A DNA stretch of 64,000 bases from Leptotrichia sp. oral taxon 223 (GTDB taxonomy: Bacteria > Fusobacteriota > Fusobacteriia > Fusobacteriales > Leptotrichiaceae), in contig NZ_JABXYU010000001.1 in the NCBI RefSeq assembly GCF_013394795.1, forward strand, positions 1,426,001-1,490,000, given 5' to 3'. Below are positions 28,055-36,581 of this stretch, piece by piece. Position 1 is the stretch's first letter. Each line of letters starts with the position of its first letter. A program made the translations under genes and the position numbers. Under the pieces are notes generated by a model that was not told the DNA's origin, did no database searches, and saw only the letters and a program-made list of their open reading frames with translations.

Positions 28055-29749
28055 ATGAATTTTAATGATTACAAATATGAACATTTGGACTTGGAAAAAA
28101 TAAAAGGAGAATTTTCAGAGCTGATAGATAGTTTTGAAAAGGCAGAGAATGTGGAGGGGCAGATTGAGGCGTTTGATAAGATTATAAAGCTGAGAAATCA
28201 TATTGAAACTATGCAGACGCTTGTTTCGATTCGACATAGCATTGATACGAATGATGAGTTTTATGATAAGGAAAATGAGTATATGGATGAAATTAGTCCG
28301 ATTTTGTTTGGATTTACTAATGATTTTTACAAAGCGCTTATCAATTCAAAATTTAAAAATGAACTTATTAAGAAATACGGGAAATTGCTGTTTGACCTAG
28401 CGGAAAATACATTGAAAGTTTTCTCGAACGAGATTATTCCAGATGCACAGGAGGAAAATAGATTATCAAGCAAGTATTCAAAACTGATTGCCAGTGCAAA
28501 AATTGATTTTGACGGAAAAGAGCTTAATTTATCGCAAATGGTTCCTTATACTCAATCTAAGGATAGAAATGTGAGAATTGAAGCGGCAAGGAAAGTAGCT
28601 CAATTTTTTGCTGAAAATCAGGAAGAATTTGATAATATTTATGATTCACTTGTAAAAGTGAGAACTAAAATGGCACAGAAAATGGGATATAAAAATTATG
28701 TTGAATTTGGATATAAACAGCTTTCAAGACTTGAATATGATGCCAAAATGGTAGAAAGTTACAGAAAGCAGGTACTTGAAAACATTGTGCCACTGCATAC
28801 TGAACTTCGTAAAAGACAGGAAAAAAGGCTCAGTGTTGAAAAACTTAGATTTTATGACGAGGCTATAAAGTTTAATTCTGGGAATGCTGATCCGCACGGT
28901 TCGTCTGAGTGGATTTTAAATCATGGGAAAACAATGTATAAGGAATTGTCGAAGGAAACTGATGAATTTTTTACATTTATGACTGAAAATAATTTGCTTG
29001 ACTTACTTTCTAAAAAAGGGAAAGTGAGCGGAGGATACTGCACTTATATTCCAGAATACAAGGCACCGTTTATTTTTGCTAATTTTAATGGGACATCACA
29101 TGATATTGATGTCTTGACACACGAAGCCGGGCATGCTTTTCAAGTTTACCAAAGCCGAGGTTTTGATGTGCCTGAATATCTGTGGCCAACTTATGAGGCC
29201 TGCGAGATTCATTCAATGAGCATGGAATTTTTGACTTGGCCGTGGATGAAATTATTCTTTGAAAATGATACTGATAAGTACAAATTTATTCATTTGTCAG
29301 AAGCTCTTTTATTCATTCCTTATGGAGTAACTGTCGATGAATTTCAGCACTGGGTGTATGAAAATCCAGAAGTTACACCACAAGAACGTCGTGAAAAATG
29401 GCTTGAAATTGAAAAAAAATATTTGCCAACTAGAGATTATGGAGAAATTGAAGAATTGAAAAATGGAATTTTCTGGTTTAGACAGGGGCATATTTTCAGC
29501 TCGCCATTTTACTACATTGATTACACTTTAGCTCAGGTGTGTGCTTTCCAATTTTGGATAAAATCAAGGGAAGACAGGGAAAAGGCATGGCAGGATTATT
29601 TGAATCTGTGTAAACTTGGAGGAAGCAAATCGTTCTTTGAGCTTATGAAGTCTGCTAATCTCAAGAATCCATTTGAGGAAGGGACATTGGCGGCTGTAAT
29701 TCCAAAAATTAAGGAATATTTGGATAGTGTTGACGATATGAATTTATAA
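28055..29749 (+). CDS. pepF: M3-family oligoendopeptidase
   Basis: Zinc metallopeptidase that hydrolyses oligopeptides in the cytoplasm, 564 residues. The zinc site HEAGHAF is at residues 356-362, with the third ligand in CEIHSMSMEF about 28 residues later, and GTSHDIDVLTH leads into it. The N-terminal half is helical, as in the M3B (PepF) group. I start at 28055 because GGAAGGAG lies 7 bases upstream; an in-frame ATG at 28031 precedes the ribosome site. It stands alone between a terminator and the cysK promoter and has its own promoter. Probable role in peptide nutrition. Confidence 0.92.
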   Translation: MNFNDYKYEHLDLEKIKGEFSELIDSFEKAENVEGQIEAFDKIIKLRNHIETMQTLVSIRHSIDTNDEFYDKENEYMDEISPILFGFTNDFYKALINSKFKNELIKKYGKLLFDLAENTLKVFSNEIIPDAQEENRLSSKYSKLIASAKIDFDGKELNLSQMVPYTQSKDRNVRIEAARKVAQFFAENQEEFDNIYDSLVKVRTKMAQKMGYKNYVEFGYKQLSRLEYDAKMVESYRKQVLENIVPLHTELRKRQEKRLSVEKLRFYDEAIKFNSGNADPHGSSEWILNHGKTMYKELSKETDEFFTFMTENNLLDLLSKKGKVSGGYCTYIPEYKAPFIFANFNGTSHDIDVLTHEAGHAFQVYQSRGFDVPEYLWPTYEACEIHSMSMEFLTWPWMKLFFENDTDKYKFIHLSEALLFIPYGVTVDEFQHWVYENPEVTPQERREKWLEIEKKYLPTRDYGEIEELKNGIFWFRQGHIFSSPFYYIDYTLAQVCAFQFWIKSREDREKAWQDYLNLCKLGGSKSFFELMKSANLKNPFEEGTLAAVIPKIKEYLDSVDDMNL

Positions 29750-29797
29750 TTTAAGTCAGGGTAAAAATAAAAATTTGAAAATATTTATGTTTTTCTA

Positions 29798-29826
29798 TTG
29801 ATTTTGAAAAAAATTAGTGATATAAT
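29798..29826 (+). promoter_or_regulatory. Promoter of cysK region
   Basis: TTGATT (29798-29803), 17-base spacer, TATAAT (29821-29826), about 55 bases before the cysK ATG. The leader is too short for a T-box or large riboswitch. Confidence 0.75.
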
Positions 29827-29881
29827 AATTGTAGATACAAATTTAGAAAAAACAATACACTAAATATGGAGGTAATTTATA

Positions 29882-30798
29882 ATGATTTATGAAAATATCT
29901 TAGACTTAATTGGAAATACACCTGTGGTAAAACTAAAATTTTTAAATGAAGAAAATATTGCTGATATTTATGTAAAACTGGAAAAATATAATATTGGTGG
30001 AAGTGTAAAGGATAGAGCGGCACTTGGAATGATAGAGGCGGCTGAAAAGAAGGGAAATTAAAACCGGGAGGGACAATTGTTGAGCCTACTTCGGGAAATA
30101 CTGGAATTGCGTTGGCATTAATTGGGAAAGCAAAAGGATATAAAGTGGTAATTGTTATGCCTGATTCGATGAGTGTGGAAAGAAGAAGCATTTTGGCAGC
30201 ATATGGAGCTGAATTAATTTTAACTGAAGGGGCAAAGGGAATGAAAGGTGCAATTGCCGAAGCTGAAAAACTGGCGGCTGAAAACGGATACTTCTTGCCT
30301 CAGCAATTTGAAAACCCTGCAAATCCTGCAAAACATTATGAAACTACTGCAAAAGAAATTTTGGATGATTTTCCACAAATTGATGCCTTTGTTTCAGGAG
30401 TTGGAACTGCGGGAACTTTATCAGGAATTGGGAAAAGATTAAAGGAGGAACGTCCTGGAGTACAAGTGTTTGCGATAGAGCCTGCAACATCTGCCGTGCT
30501 ATCTGGAGAGCAGCCTGGAAAACATTCACAGCAGGGGCTTGGTGCCGGATTTATTCCTGGAAATTATGATCCTGAAATTGTAGATGGAATTATAAAAATA
30601 GAAAATGATGAGGCTATTGAGTTTGCGGCAAGAGCCTCAAAGGAAAATGGACTGTTTGTTGGAATTTCTTCTGGAACTGCAATTGCGGCAGCTTACAAAG
30701 TGGCTAAAAAGTTAGGAAAAGGGAAAAAAGTTTTAGCAATTTTACCTGATGGCGGTGAAAAATACTTATCAGTTGAAGCATTTAGAAATAGTTTATAA
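29882..30798 (+). pseudogene. cysK: Cysteine synthase A gene with a -1 frame interruption
   Basis: PLP-dependent O-acetylserine sulfhydrylase, which makes cysteine from O-acetylserine and sulfide. Residues 1-59 read normally ([14 protein letters not shown], then GGSVKDRA with the PLP lysine). TAA at 30059-30061 then ends the frame. The frame one base back continues at once as [20 protein letters not shown] and runs to the usual end (GSGTA-like [22 protein letters not shown]). The protein is otherwise complete (~305 residues). The break is at GGGAAAT followed by TAA, a heptamer of -1 slippage form, so recoding is possible. A lost A in the AAA run, real or a sequencing error, is the simpler reading. 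cysE lies next. Confidence 0.88.
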
Positions 30799-30898
30799 AA
30801 AATATATGGCAAGAATTCTTTGATATTAAATATATTTAAGATGAATTGCCTTTTTATAATCCTTAAAAAATTTCCTTACATTAATGTGTATAAAAAAG

Positions 30899-30927
30899 TT
30901 GTTTTTGAAATGGTTTTAGTATATAAT
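30899..30927 (+). promoter_or_regulatory. Promoter of cysE
   Basis: TTGTTT (30899-30904), 17-base spacer, TATAAT (30922-30927), with TAGTA just upstream of the -10 box. It lies 100 bases after the cysK stop and 20 bases before the cysE ribosome site. Confidence 0.7.
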
Positions 30928-30948
30928 AAGATATAATTTTTAAGGAGT

Positions 30949-31497
30949 GTGATTATTATTTTTAAATGGTTACGAAATGAAATAAATAATATCGCAGAAA
31001 AAGATCCGGCAGTGAGGTATAAAATGGAAGTTTTCCTTTATCCCTCATTACATGCGGTTATTAATCATAAAATTGCACATTTTTTTCAGAATCATAAATT
31101 ATATTTTTTTGCAAGATTAATTTCACAGATTTCCCGTTTTTTTACTGGAATAGAAATTCATCCAGGAGCAAAATTAGGAAATAAAATATTTTTTGATCAT
31201 GGAATGGGAATTGTAATTGGAGAAACAGCGGAAATAGGGGATAACTGTGTCATCTACCACGGCGTAACCCTTGGAGGGGTAAGCGCCTCAAAAACTAAAA
31301 GACACCCCACTTTAAAGGAAAATGTAACAGTTGGAACTGGAGCAAAACTTTTGGGAAACATAGTAATTGGAAAAAATGTGAGAGTTGGAGCAAATTCGGT
31401 TGTTTTACGAGACGTGCCTGATGGAGCGGTTGCGGTGGGCATTCCTGCCAGAATTATTCCAAAAACGGAAGAAGATTATTACATGTGGTATATTTAG
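30949..31497 (+). CDS. cysE: Serine O-acetyltransferase
   Basis: Makes O-acetylserine, the substrate of CysK. The helical N-terminus has [18 protein letters not shown], and the left-handed beta-helix has [28 protein letters not shown] and the catalytic YHGVTLGG. At 182 residues it is the short form. It ends Trp-Tyr-Ile; in characterised CysE proteins the C-terminal isoleucine inserts into the CysK active site, so the pair may form the cysteine synthase complex. The start is uncertain: GTG 30949 is one base after AAGGAG, too close, whereas in-frame ATT codons at 30955 or 30958 are at normal distance. There is no ATG. Confidence 0.93.
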   Translation: MIIIFKWLRNEINNIAEKDPAVRYKMEVFLYPSLHAVINHKIAHFFQNHKLYFFARLISQISRFFTGIEIHPGAKLGNKIFFDHGMGIVIGETAEIGDNCVIYHGVTLGGVSASKTKRHPTLKENVTVGTGAKLLGNIVIGKNVRVGANSVVLRDVPDGAVAVGIPARIIPKTEEDYYMWYI

Positions 31498-31567
31498 CAA
31501 AAATATATGGCTGTGCTTCAAGAATTTTTTGGAAAAATAGCCGCATAGACTCAAAAATCAAAAAAAT

Positions 31568-31596
31568 TTGACAATCAAAGTAAAATATGGTATATT
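31568..31596 (+). promoter_or_regulatory. Promoter of flavodoxin gene
   Basis: Consensus TTGACA (31568-31573), 17-base spacer, TATATT (31591-31596), giving a start roughly 65 bases before the flavodoxin ATG. Confidence 0.85.
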
Positions 31597-31665
31597 CTCT
31601 GTATAAAAATTTAATAAAAAGAGAATCTATTGTATTAAATAATTAAATAAATGTGGAGGTTTAAT

Positions 31666-32160
31666 ATGGCAAAAGTAGGAATTTTTTTCGGATCAACAAC
31701 AGGTGTAACAGAAGATATAGCTCATAAAATTGGAGAAAAGATTGAAGGGGCGGAAGTTTTTAATATTGATGGGAATGAAGATAAGCTGGAAGATTTTGAT
31801 GTATTGCTTTTGGGAACTTCTACATGGGGATTTGGAGATTTGCAGGATGACTGGGCGGCAGTTGTTGACGACTTGGCAGGCAAAGACTTCAGCGGTAAGA
31901 AAGTAGGATATTTTGGAAGTGGGGATCAGGGAACATTCTCTGATACATTTATGGATGGAATTGCCATCATTGATGAAGAAATCCAAAAAACTGGTGCGAC
32001 AATCATTGGAAAAACTTCAACAGAAGGATACGAATTTAACGAATCAAGAGCAGCAAAAAATGGTGAATTTTTAGGACTTGCCTTAGATGAAGTTAATCAG
32101 TCTGAATTGACAGATGAAAGAATTGACGCATGGGTTGAGCAAATAAAAAAAGAATTTTAA
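31666..32160 (+). CDS. Flavodoxin (long-chain)
   Basis: Small FMN electron carrier. The phosphate loop FGSTTGVTEDIA at residues 8-19, the STWGFGDLQDDW 60s loop near 56 and GSGDQGTFSDTFMDGI near 88 mark the flavin site. At 164 residues with an inserted C-terminal loop it belongs to the long-chain group (FldA/NifF style). The ATG at 31666 follows GGAGG by 8 bases; an in-frame ATG at 31651 includes the ribosome site and is rejected. Its consensus promoter suggests strong expression, and it probably serves pyruvate oxidation or related anaerobic redox reactions. No partner gene is adjacent. Confidence 0.95.
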   Translation: MAKVGIFFGSTTGVTEDIAHKIGEKIEGAEVFNIDGNEDKLEDFDVLLLGTSTWGFGDLQDDWAAVVDDLAGKDFSGKKVGYFGSGDQGTFSDTFMDGIAIIDEEIQKTGATIIGKTSTEGYEFNESRAAKNGEFLGLALDEVNQSELTDERIDAWVEQIKKEF

Positions 32161-32294
32161 TAAAAAGCTATGTCTGTGAACAAATTTATTAATAAAAAAT
32201 TTTCACAAAAGACAAATTAAATATGATTTTAGCTATATTTTAAATATAACTAAGATAAATCAATTTTCACAAGTTGATTTTCTCTCCAAAAATT

Positions 32295-32325
32295 AAAAAG
32301 ACGTTCATTAGGGCGTCTTTTTTTC
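32295..32325 (+). terminator. Rho-independent terminator after flavodoxin
   Basis: Stem AAAAAGACG (32295-32303) with CGTCTTTTT (32314-32322), followed by more T residues. It lies about 135 bases after the flavodoxin stop; the bases between are AT-rich and hold only weak inverted repeats. Confidence 0.8.
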
Positions 32326-32483
32326 TTTCCTTAATTTTTTTATAAAAAATATATAATTTTCTTTTTTTTATAATAAAATTGATATAAAAAATGATTATAT
32401 TAGAAAGATTTTTCTCATTTGTTATGATAAAATTATCAATGCAGGAAACAAAGCATACTCAAACTCTCTCAAAATCGAATAAT

Positions 32484-32590
32484 AAATATTAAAAGTGTTT
32501 TGACTTTGAGAATGCAGTTTTAATATTTAGTTCGGTTTTTAACACGCCCGAACCCTTGATTAACTTAATAAGAAAATCTTAGGGTTTGGG
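32484..32590 (+). other. Three consecutive stem-loops upstream of autotransporter
   Basis: The stretch before the autotransporter gene folds into three hairpins in a row. AAATATTAAAA (32484-32494) pairs with 32518-32528, GTTCGG (32530-32535) with CCGAAC (32548-32553), and AACCCT (32551-32556) with AGGGTT (32581-32586). The second and third overlap at 32551-32553, so they exclude each other. A TTGACT box lies inside the first loop, so the promoter could be within or upstream of this structure. It may be a leader controlling the protease, but this is unproven. Confidence 0.4.
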
Positions 32591-32641
32591 AAAATTAATT
32601 ATGGGGCTTTAAATTTGATAATAAAGGAGAAAGATGAAAGA

Positions 32642-35600
32642 ATGAAAAAAGGAATAATATTAATAAGTTTAATAGCGATTTTGTCAAGCTGTGGCGGAGG
32701 TGGAGGCGGTGGCAGTTCTGTTACTCAGACAGCAGGAACGGCACCAACACCAACAGTACCTTCATTACCGGGAAATACAGCTGAAACTGGTGGAACTGGA
32801 AAAAAGGAAAATAATAGTGGGACAACCAATATAATTGGAGAAAATAACCAAAATTTACCAAAACCAATATTGCCAACAGAAGAAAACAAAACAAATAATC
32901 CTTCTATTCCAGAAATAAAACCACAGGTATCAGAAAAAGACACTAGATTTCCGAAACCTACAGATAGACGGAATATAACTGGAGCGGGTGTTAAAGTTGG
33001 AGTTTTGGATAGTGATTTTTTAAGTAACAATGCTTATACAGATAGCTTTTATCGAGGTGGACTTCTCAACTCGGGAACAGAATTTGGTAAGGTATTAACT
33101 GAAGAATTTGGAGATAGATTTACTGCTATTCAAAAGACTTTAGACACTTACAGTACATTGAGTGAAGATGATCATGGGTTGATGGTTGCTACCATTTTAG
33201 CTGGAAAAAGTGGTAAAGGGGCAAAGGGAGCTTCTGTGTATGGGGTTAGTTTTGGGGAAAGAGGAGGCCATTTAATAACAGATAAGGAAAAATATGAAGA
33301 TTTGTATAATCGTGGAGTAAGGATATTTAACCAATCTTTTGGTACAGCTTTGGAATTTTCTGATTATAACTTTTCAAATTATAAACCACATTTATACCCC
33401 TCTGTTATGAGAGAAAGTCAGGTTAATGATAGCAGAATTCTTGATAGAAGGATAGATGAGTTAAATAATTTTTATAAAAAAGCAGTAAATAATGGCTCTT
33501 TATTTGTATGGGCTGCAGGAAATACAACAACAGATAGAAATGGTAGAACAAAAACATATAATGCACCAACAATTCAAGCTGGAATGCCTCATTACATACC
33601 TGAGCTTTATAGAGGGTGGATTGCGGTAGTTGGAGTACAACCTGATGGAAGGGAATATCCAGTGCATCTTGCAAGAGCAGGAAAGGCAAAATGGTGGACA
33701 ATTTCTGCAAGTGGAGATTGTGAATTACCTAGATGTTCGGCTTATGGTTCTTCCTTTGCAGCACCGAGAGTAACAGCAACGGCAGTTAAAGTAAAGGAAA
33801 AATTCCCTTGGATGACAGGACATGAATTAAAACAGACAATACTTACAACAGCAAAGGATTTAGGACAACCAGGAGTAGACAGTATATTTGGATGGGGACT
33901 TCTGGATGAAGCAAAGGCATTAAAAGGGCCTGCTAAATTTAGCAGTGAATTGCTTGTGGGTGAAAGAGCTGCATTAGGTGGATTAAGAGGACAATTTAAT
34001 GCAAATGTTACGGATGGGACTTCTATATTTGAAAATGATATTGATGGTGAAGGCGGATTAAAGAAATCTGGAAACGGAACTTTAGTTTTGACAGGAAATA
34101 ATACTTATCATGGAAGTACTGATATAATTGGTGGAACTTTGGAAATATATGGAGAAAATGGCTCAAATATTGATATAAGCCAAAACGGTACATTGATAAC
34201 TTATCCAACAACAATGATTGGTTTAAGAAATGGCAATGGAACCATTTCAAAAGTAAATGTACAAAATGATGGTGGAACTTTTGAAAATAGAGGTTCGGGT
34301 GCTGTCATAACAGGAGATTATATCGCAGGAAATGGAGCAGTAACAAAGGCAGAAATAGGAACAAAACTTAAAGTTAATGGAACTGTGAATTTGAATGGAA
34401 ATAACACTTTGCAAACATTAAGTAATAGATATGTTACAGCAAAACCAGTATCATCTACTGTAATTGAAGCTGAAAAGGGAATTAATGGAAGTTTTAATAA
34501 AGTGGAAACTCCTGAATTGATAAACGGGAATGTGGAAACTGCTGAGAATAAGGTAAATGTAAAACTAAGCAGAAAAAATATGGTGGATTATGTGGAAAAA
34601 ATAGCGGAATCTGACGAAATGCAAAAAACTACTGCCGAAAACTTGGAAACTGCATTCCAAAAATTAGATCAAAACATTGAAGATGGAACTGCTGGAAATG
34701 TAGCCCAATTTGAAAGAAAAGCCGCAAAACTTCAAGCACTTACTTCTTCAAACAGGGCAGCAGTTTTGGACAGTCTATCTGGACAAATTTACGCTTCTGC
34801 ACAGGCACTTACATTCCAGCACTCACATACTGTAAACAAGGACTTGTCAAACAGACTAGTTATGCTGGGAACACTTGACAACGTTGGAGATAATTTTGGA
34901 CTGTGGATTTCTGGATTTGGCGCTAATGGTAAGTTAAAACAGGATGGATACGGTAAAGGAGATACTAAAGTTGCTGGTGGACAAGTTGGAGTTGATAAGC
35001 AGTTTGGTGAAAACTTGATTTTAGGTACTGCGTTATCTTATTCAAAAGCTGACGTTAAATTTGACAGATATGGTGGAAAATCTGATGCAAACAACTTCGG
35101 AGTTTCACTATATGGAAGATTAGGAAACAAAAATGTTCCGTTCTACTTGCAAGGACGTTTTGGAATAGGATTTGTTGACAGTGATGTTGAAAGAGATATT
35201 ATTTTAAGTAACAATGACTTTACAAGAGCAAAGATTAATCATAATGACAAAGTATATTCTGGATATTTGGAAACAGGATATGATATTAAGAATGGTAATG
35301 GCGACTTTGTTGTAACACCATTTGTGGGATTAACTCACGATACAGTTGTAAGAGGTTCATTCTCGGAAGAAAAGAGCCAGTTTGGACTGACTGCTGATAA
35401 GAAGAACTACAATCAGACAGCGGCATTACTTGGGCTTAGAGTTGGAAAAGCTGTAAACTGGAACGGTGGAAGCAAGACTACATTCCAAGGTTACGTAACA
35501 CATCAGAGAGCCTTCAATGATCAGGACCTAAGCTTTGACGCAAGATATACTGGACTGCCAGGAGCAACATTCAAGGTTAAAGGTATAGGACTTTCTAAAA

Positions 35601-35743
35601 ATAAAACTTGGGTAGGAGTTGGAGCATTGACGGAAGTAAATTCTGGATTTGGATGGTACGTAAACTATGACGGCTCTATTGACAGTGGAAAAGGTAAAGG
35701 GAATAACAATGTGTTTACGACTGGAGTTAGATTTAATTTTTAA
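32642..35743 (+). CDS. Lipoprotein-type subtilisin (S8) autotransporter
   Basis: Type V secreted serine protease of 1033 residues. A short signal ends in lipobox LSSC (Cys17), followed by seven glycines and a Pro/Thr-rich spacer to about residue 110. The S8 domain carries Asp123 (GVLDSDF), His178 (DDHGLM), oxyanion Asn294 (AAGN) and Ser371 (GSSFAAP). A passenger beta-strand repeat (SGNGTLVLTGNNTYHG) lies near 475. The last ~270 residues are the outer-membrane beta-barrel, ending in phenylalanine. A lipidated S8 autotransporter recalls Neisseria NalP; fusobacterial S8 autotransporters (fusolisin) are also known. I start at ATG 32642, after AAAGGAGAAAG. Probable role: surface proteolysis or processing of other exported proteins. 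Confidence 0.93.
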   Translation: MKKGIILISLIAILSSCGGGGGGGSSVTQTAGTAPTPTVPSLPGNTAETGGTGKKENNSGTTNIIGENNQNLPKPILPTEENKTNNPSIPEIKPQVSEKDTRFPKPTDRRNITGAGVKVGVLDSDFLSNNAYTDSFYRGGLLNSGTEFGKVLTEEFGDRFTAIQKTLDTYSTLSEDDHGLMVATILAGKSGKGAKGASVYGVSFGERGGHLITDKEKYEDLYNRGVRIFNQSFGTALEFSDYNFSNYKPHLYPSVMRESQVNDSRILDRRIDELNNFYKKAVNNGSLFVWAAGNTTTDRNGRTKTYNAPTIQAGMPHYIPELYRGWIAVVGVQPDGREYPVHLARAGKAKWWTISASGDCELPRCSAYGSSFAAPRVTATAVKVKEKFPWMTGHELKQTILTTAKDLGQPGVDSIFGWGLLDEAKALKGPAKFSSELLVGERAALGGLRGQFNANVTDGTSIFENDIDGEGGLKKSGNGTLVLTGNNTYHGSTDIIGGTLEIYGENGSNIDISQNGTLITYPTTMIGLRNGNGTISKVNVQNDGGTFENRGSGAVITGDYIAGNGAVTKAEIGTKLKVNGTVNLNGNNTLQTLSNRYVTAKPVSSTVIEAEKGINGSFNKVETPELINGNVETAENKVNVKLSRKNMVDYVEKIAESDEMQKTTAENLETAFQKLDQNIEDGTAGNVAQFERKAAKLQALTSSNRAAVLDSLSGQIYASAQALTFQHSHTVNKDLSNRLVMLGTLDNVGDNFGLWISGFGANGKLKQDGYGKGDTKVAGGQVGVDKQFGENLILGTALSYSKADVKFDRYGGKSDANNFGVSLYGRLGNKNVPFYLQGRFGIGFVDSDVERDIILSNNDFTRAKINHNDKVYSGYLETGYDIKNGNGDFVVTPFVGLTHDTVVRGSFSEEKSQFGLTADKKNYNQTAALLGLRVGKAVNWNGGSKTTFQGYVTHQRAFNDQDLSFDARYTGLPGATFKVKGIGLSKNKTWVGVGALTEVNSGFGWYVNYDGSIDSGKGKGNNNVFTTGVRFNF

Positions 35744-35750
35744 AATTTTT

Positions 35751-35783
35751 AGGCAGAGGGAAATTCTTACTTCTGTCTTTTTT
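35751..35783 (+). terminator. Rho-independent terminator after autotransporter
   Basis: Nine-pair stem AGGCAGAGG (35751-35759) with CTTCTGTCT (35770-35778), including two G-U pairs, then a run of T. It begins 7 bases after the stop codon. Confidence 0.8.
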
Positions 35784-35814
35784 AAGCACACATAATATAT
35801 TCAAATTTTTTAAA

Positions 35815-35848
35815 TAATACTATTTCCCATTTAAATAGTAGAAATCGG
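35815..35848 (+). repeat. 34-bp dispersed repeat, copy 1 (contains ACTATTT/AAATAGT hairpin)
   Basis: This stretch matches the reverse complement of 50701-50734 at 31 of 34 positions. Each copy contains a short palindrome with arms ACTATTT or ACTACTT and AAATAGT. Both copies are near transcript ends in AT-rich non-coding DNA. The remaining gap to 35992 is AT-rich with nothing else I can name. Confidence 0.6.
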
Positions 35849-35992
35849 ATAAAACCATTTTTTACAGAATATAGTGTAAATATTATAAAATCTAATTTCT
35901 ATTTTTAAATGAAGTTTAGTATGGATATAAAATGATTTTATATAATTTTACTGTAAATTTTAAAACTTTTGAATAAAAAGCAAAAATAATAC

Positions 35993-36020
35993 TTGATTTT
36001 TTTAAATTATATGGTATACT
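35993..36020 (+). promoter_or_regulatory. Promoter of small secreted protein gene
   Basis: TTGATT (35993-35998), 16-base spacer, TATACT (36015-36020), with a GGGAGC ribosome site 30 bases later before the ATG at 36067. Confidence 0.65.
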
Positions 36021-36066
36021 ATGATTGAAAACGGTATTATATAAATAAAAAAGGGAGCTGATCAGC

Positions 36067-36342
36067 ATGAAAAAGTTAATTTTAGTAGGATTTTTAGCAT
36101 TTGGAGCATTAGGATTTTCAAGATTTGTAAATGAATGCCAAGTTATCAGTAAGTCAAAAGGAAGAGCAACTTGTGAAAGTTTGGAATCTGGAAAAACATT
36201 CCAATTTACAAGTGGTAAACTATCTTCAATTTCAAAAGGATCTATTTACAAAATTTATTTTGAAGGAAACGGATACAGAGGGTTACGTTTAACTAAAGCT
36301 ATTCTTATTGCTTCTGAAGATGATCCTGATGAGGCATATTAA
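36067..36342 (+). CDS. Small secreted protein of unknown function
   Basis: A 91-residue protein I do not recognise. It begins with a typical signal peptide (MKKLILVGFLAFGALGFSR, cleavage probably near residue 18-20). The mature ~70 residues hold two cysteines (NECQV and ATCES), which could form a disulfide. The basic, beta-rich stretch TFQFTSGKLSSISKGSIYKI suggests a small beta-barrel. An acidic tail (EDDPDE) ends it. It has its own promoter and is followed by a terminator, so it is a monocistronic envelope protein. It follows the autotransporter but no functional link can be shown. Confidence 0.85.
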   Translation: MKKLILVGFLAFGALGFSRFVNECQVISKSKGRATCESLESGKTFQFTSGKLSSISKGSIYKIYFEGNGYRGLRLTKAILIASEDDPDEAY

Positions 36343-36385
36343 GGAGATTATTAAAAATTCATCATCTTTTTAACAAGTGTGTAAG

Positions 36386-36425
36386 AAAAACTCTAAGTTT
36401 TTTAGAAACCTAGAGTTTTTTTGTT
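36386..36425 (+). terminator. Rho-independent terminator
   Basis: Ten-pair stem AAAAACTCTA (36386-36395) with TAGAGTTTTT (36411-36420) and a T run. The same stem recurs after lysS at 44122-44156 with a different loop. The A-rich left arm would also serve as a terminator on the opposite strand. Confidence 0.85.
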
Positions 36426-36514
36426 TTTAGAAAAACAAGTCAAAAAATTATACTATTTTATATAAATATGATGTTTTATTAATTTTTTGGGTTTTGAAAA
36501 TATATAAAAAATTA

Positions 36515-36543
36515 TTGGATTATTTTAACTTTTCTAGTATAAT
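36515..36543 (+). promoter_or_regulatory. Promoter of mevalonate genes
   Basis: TTGGAT (36515-36520), 17-base spacer, TATAAT (36538-36543), 38 bases before the mevalonate kinase ATG. Confidence 0.75.
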
Positions 36544-36581
36544 AAATTTATATAATTCTAGTATAAAAAAGGAAAAATTCA

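Noticed and set aside
33423-33710. - strand frame opposite the autotransporter protease domain
   Set aside because: No ribosome site, biased composition, and the + strand encodes the catalytic domain here.
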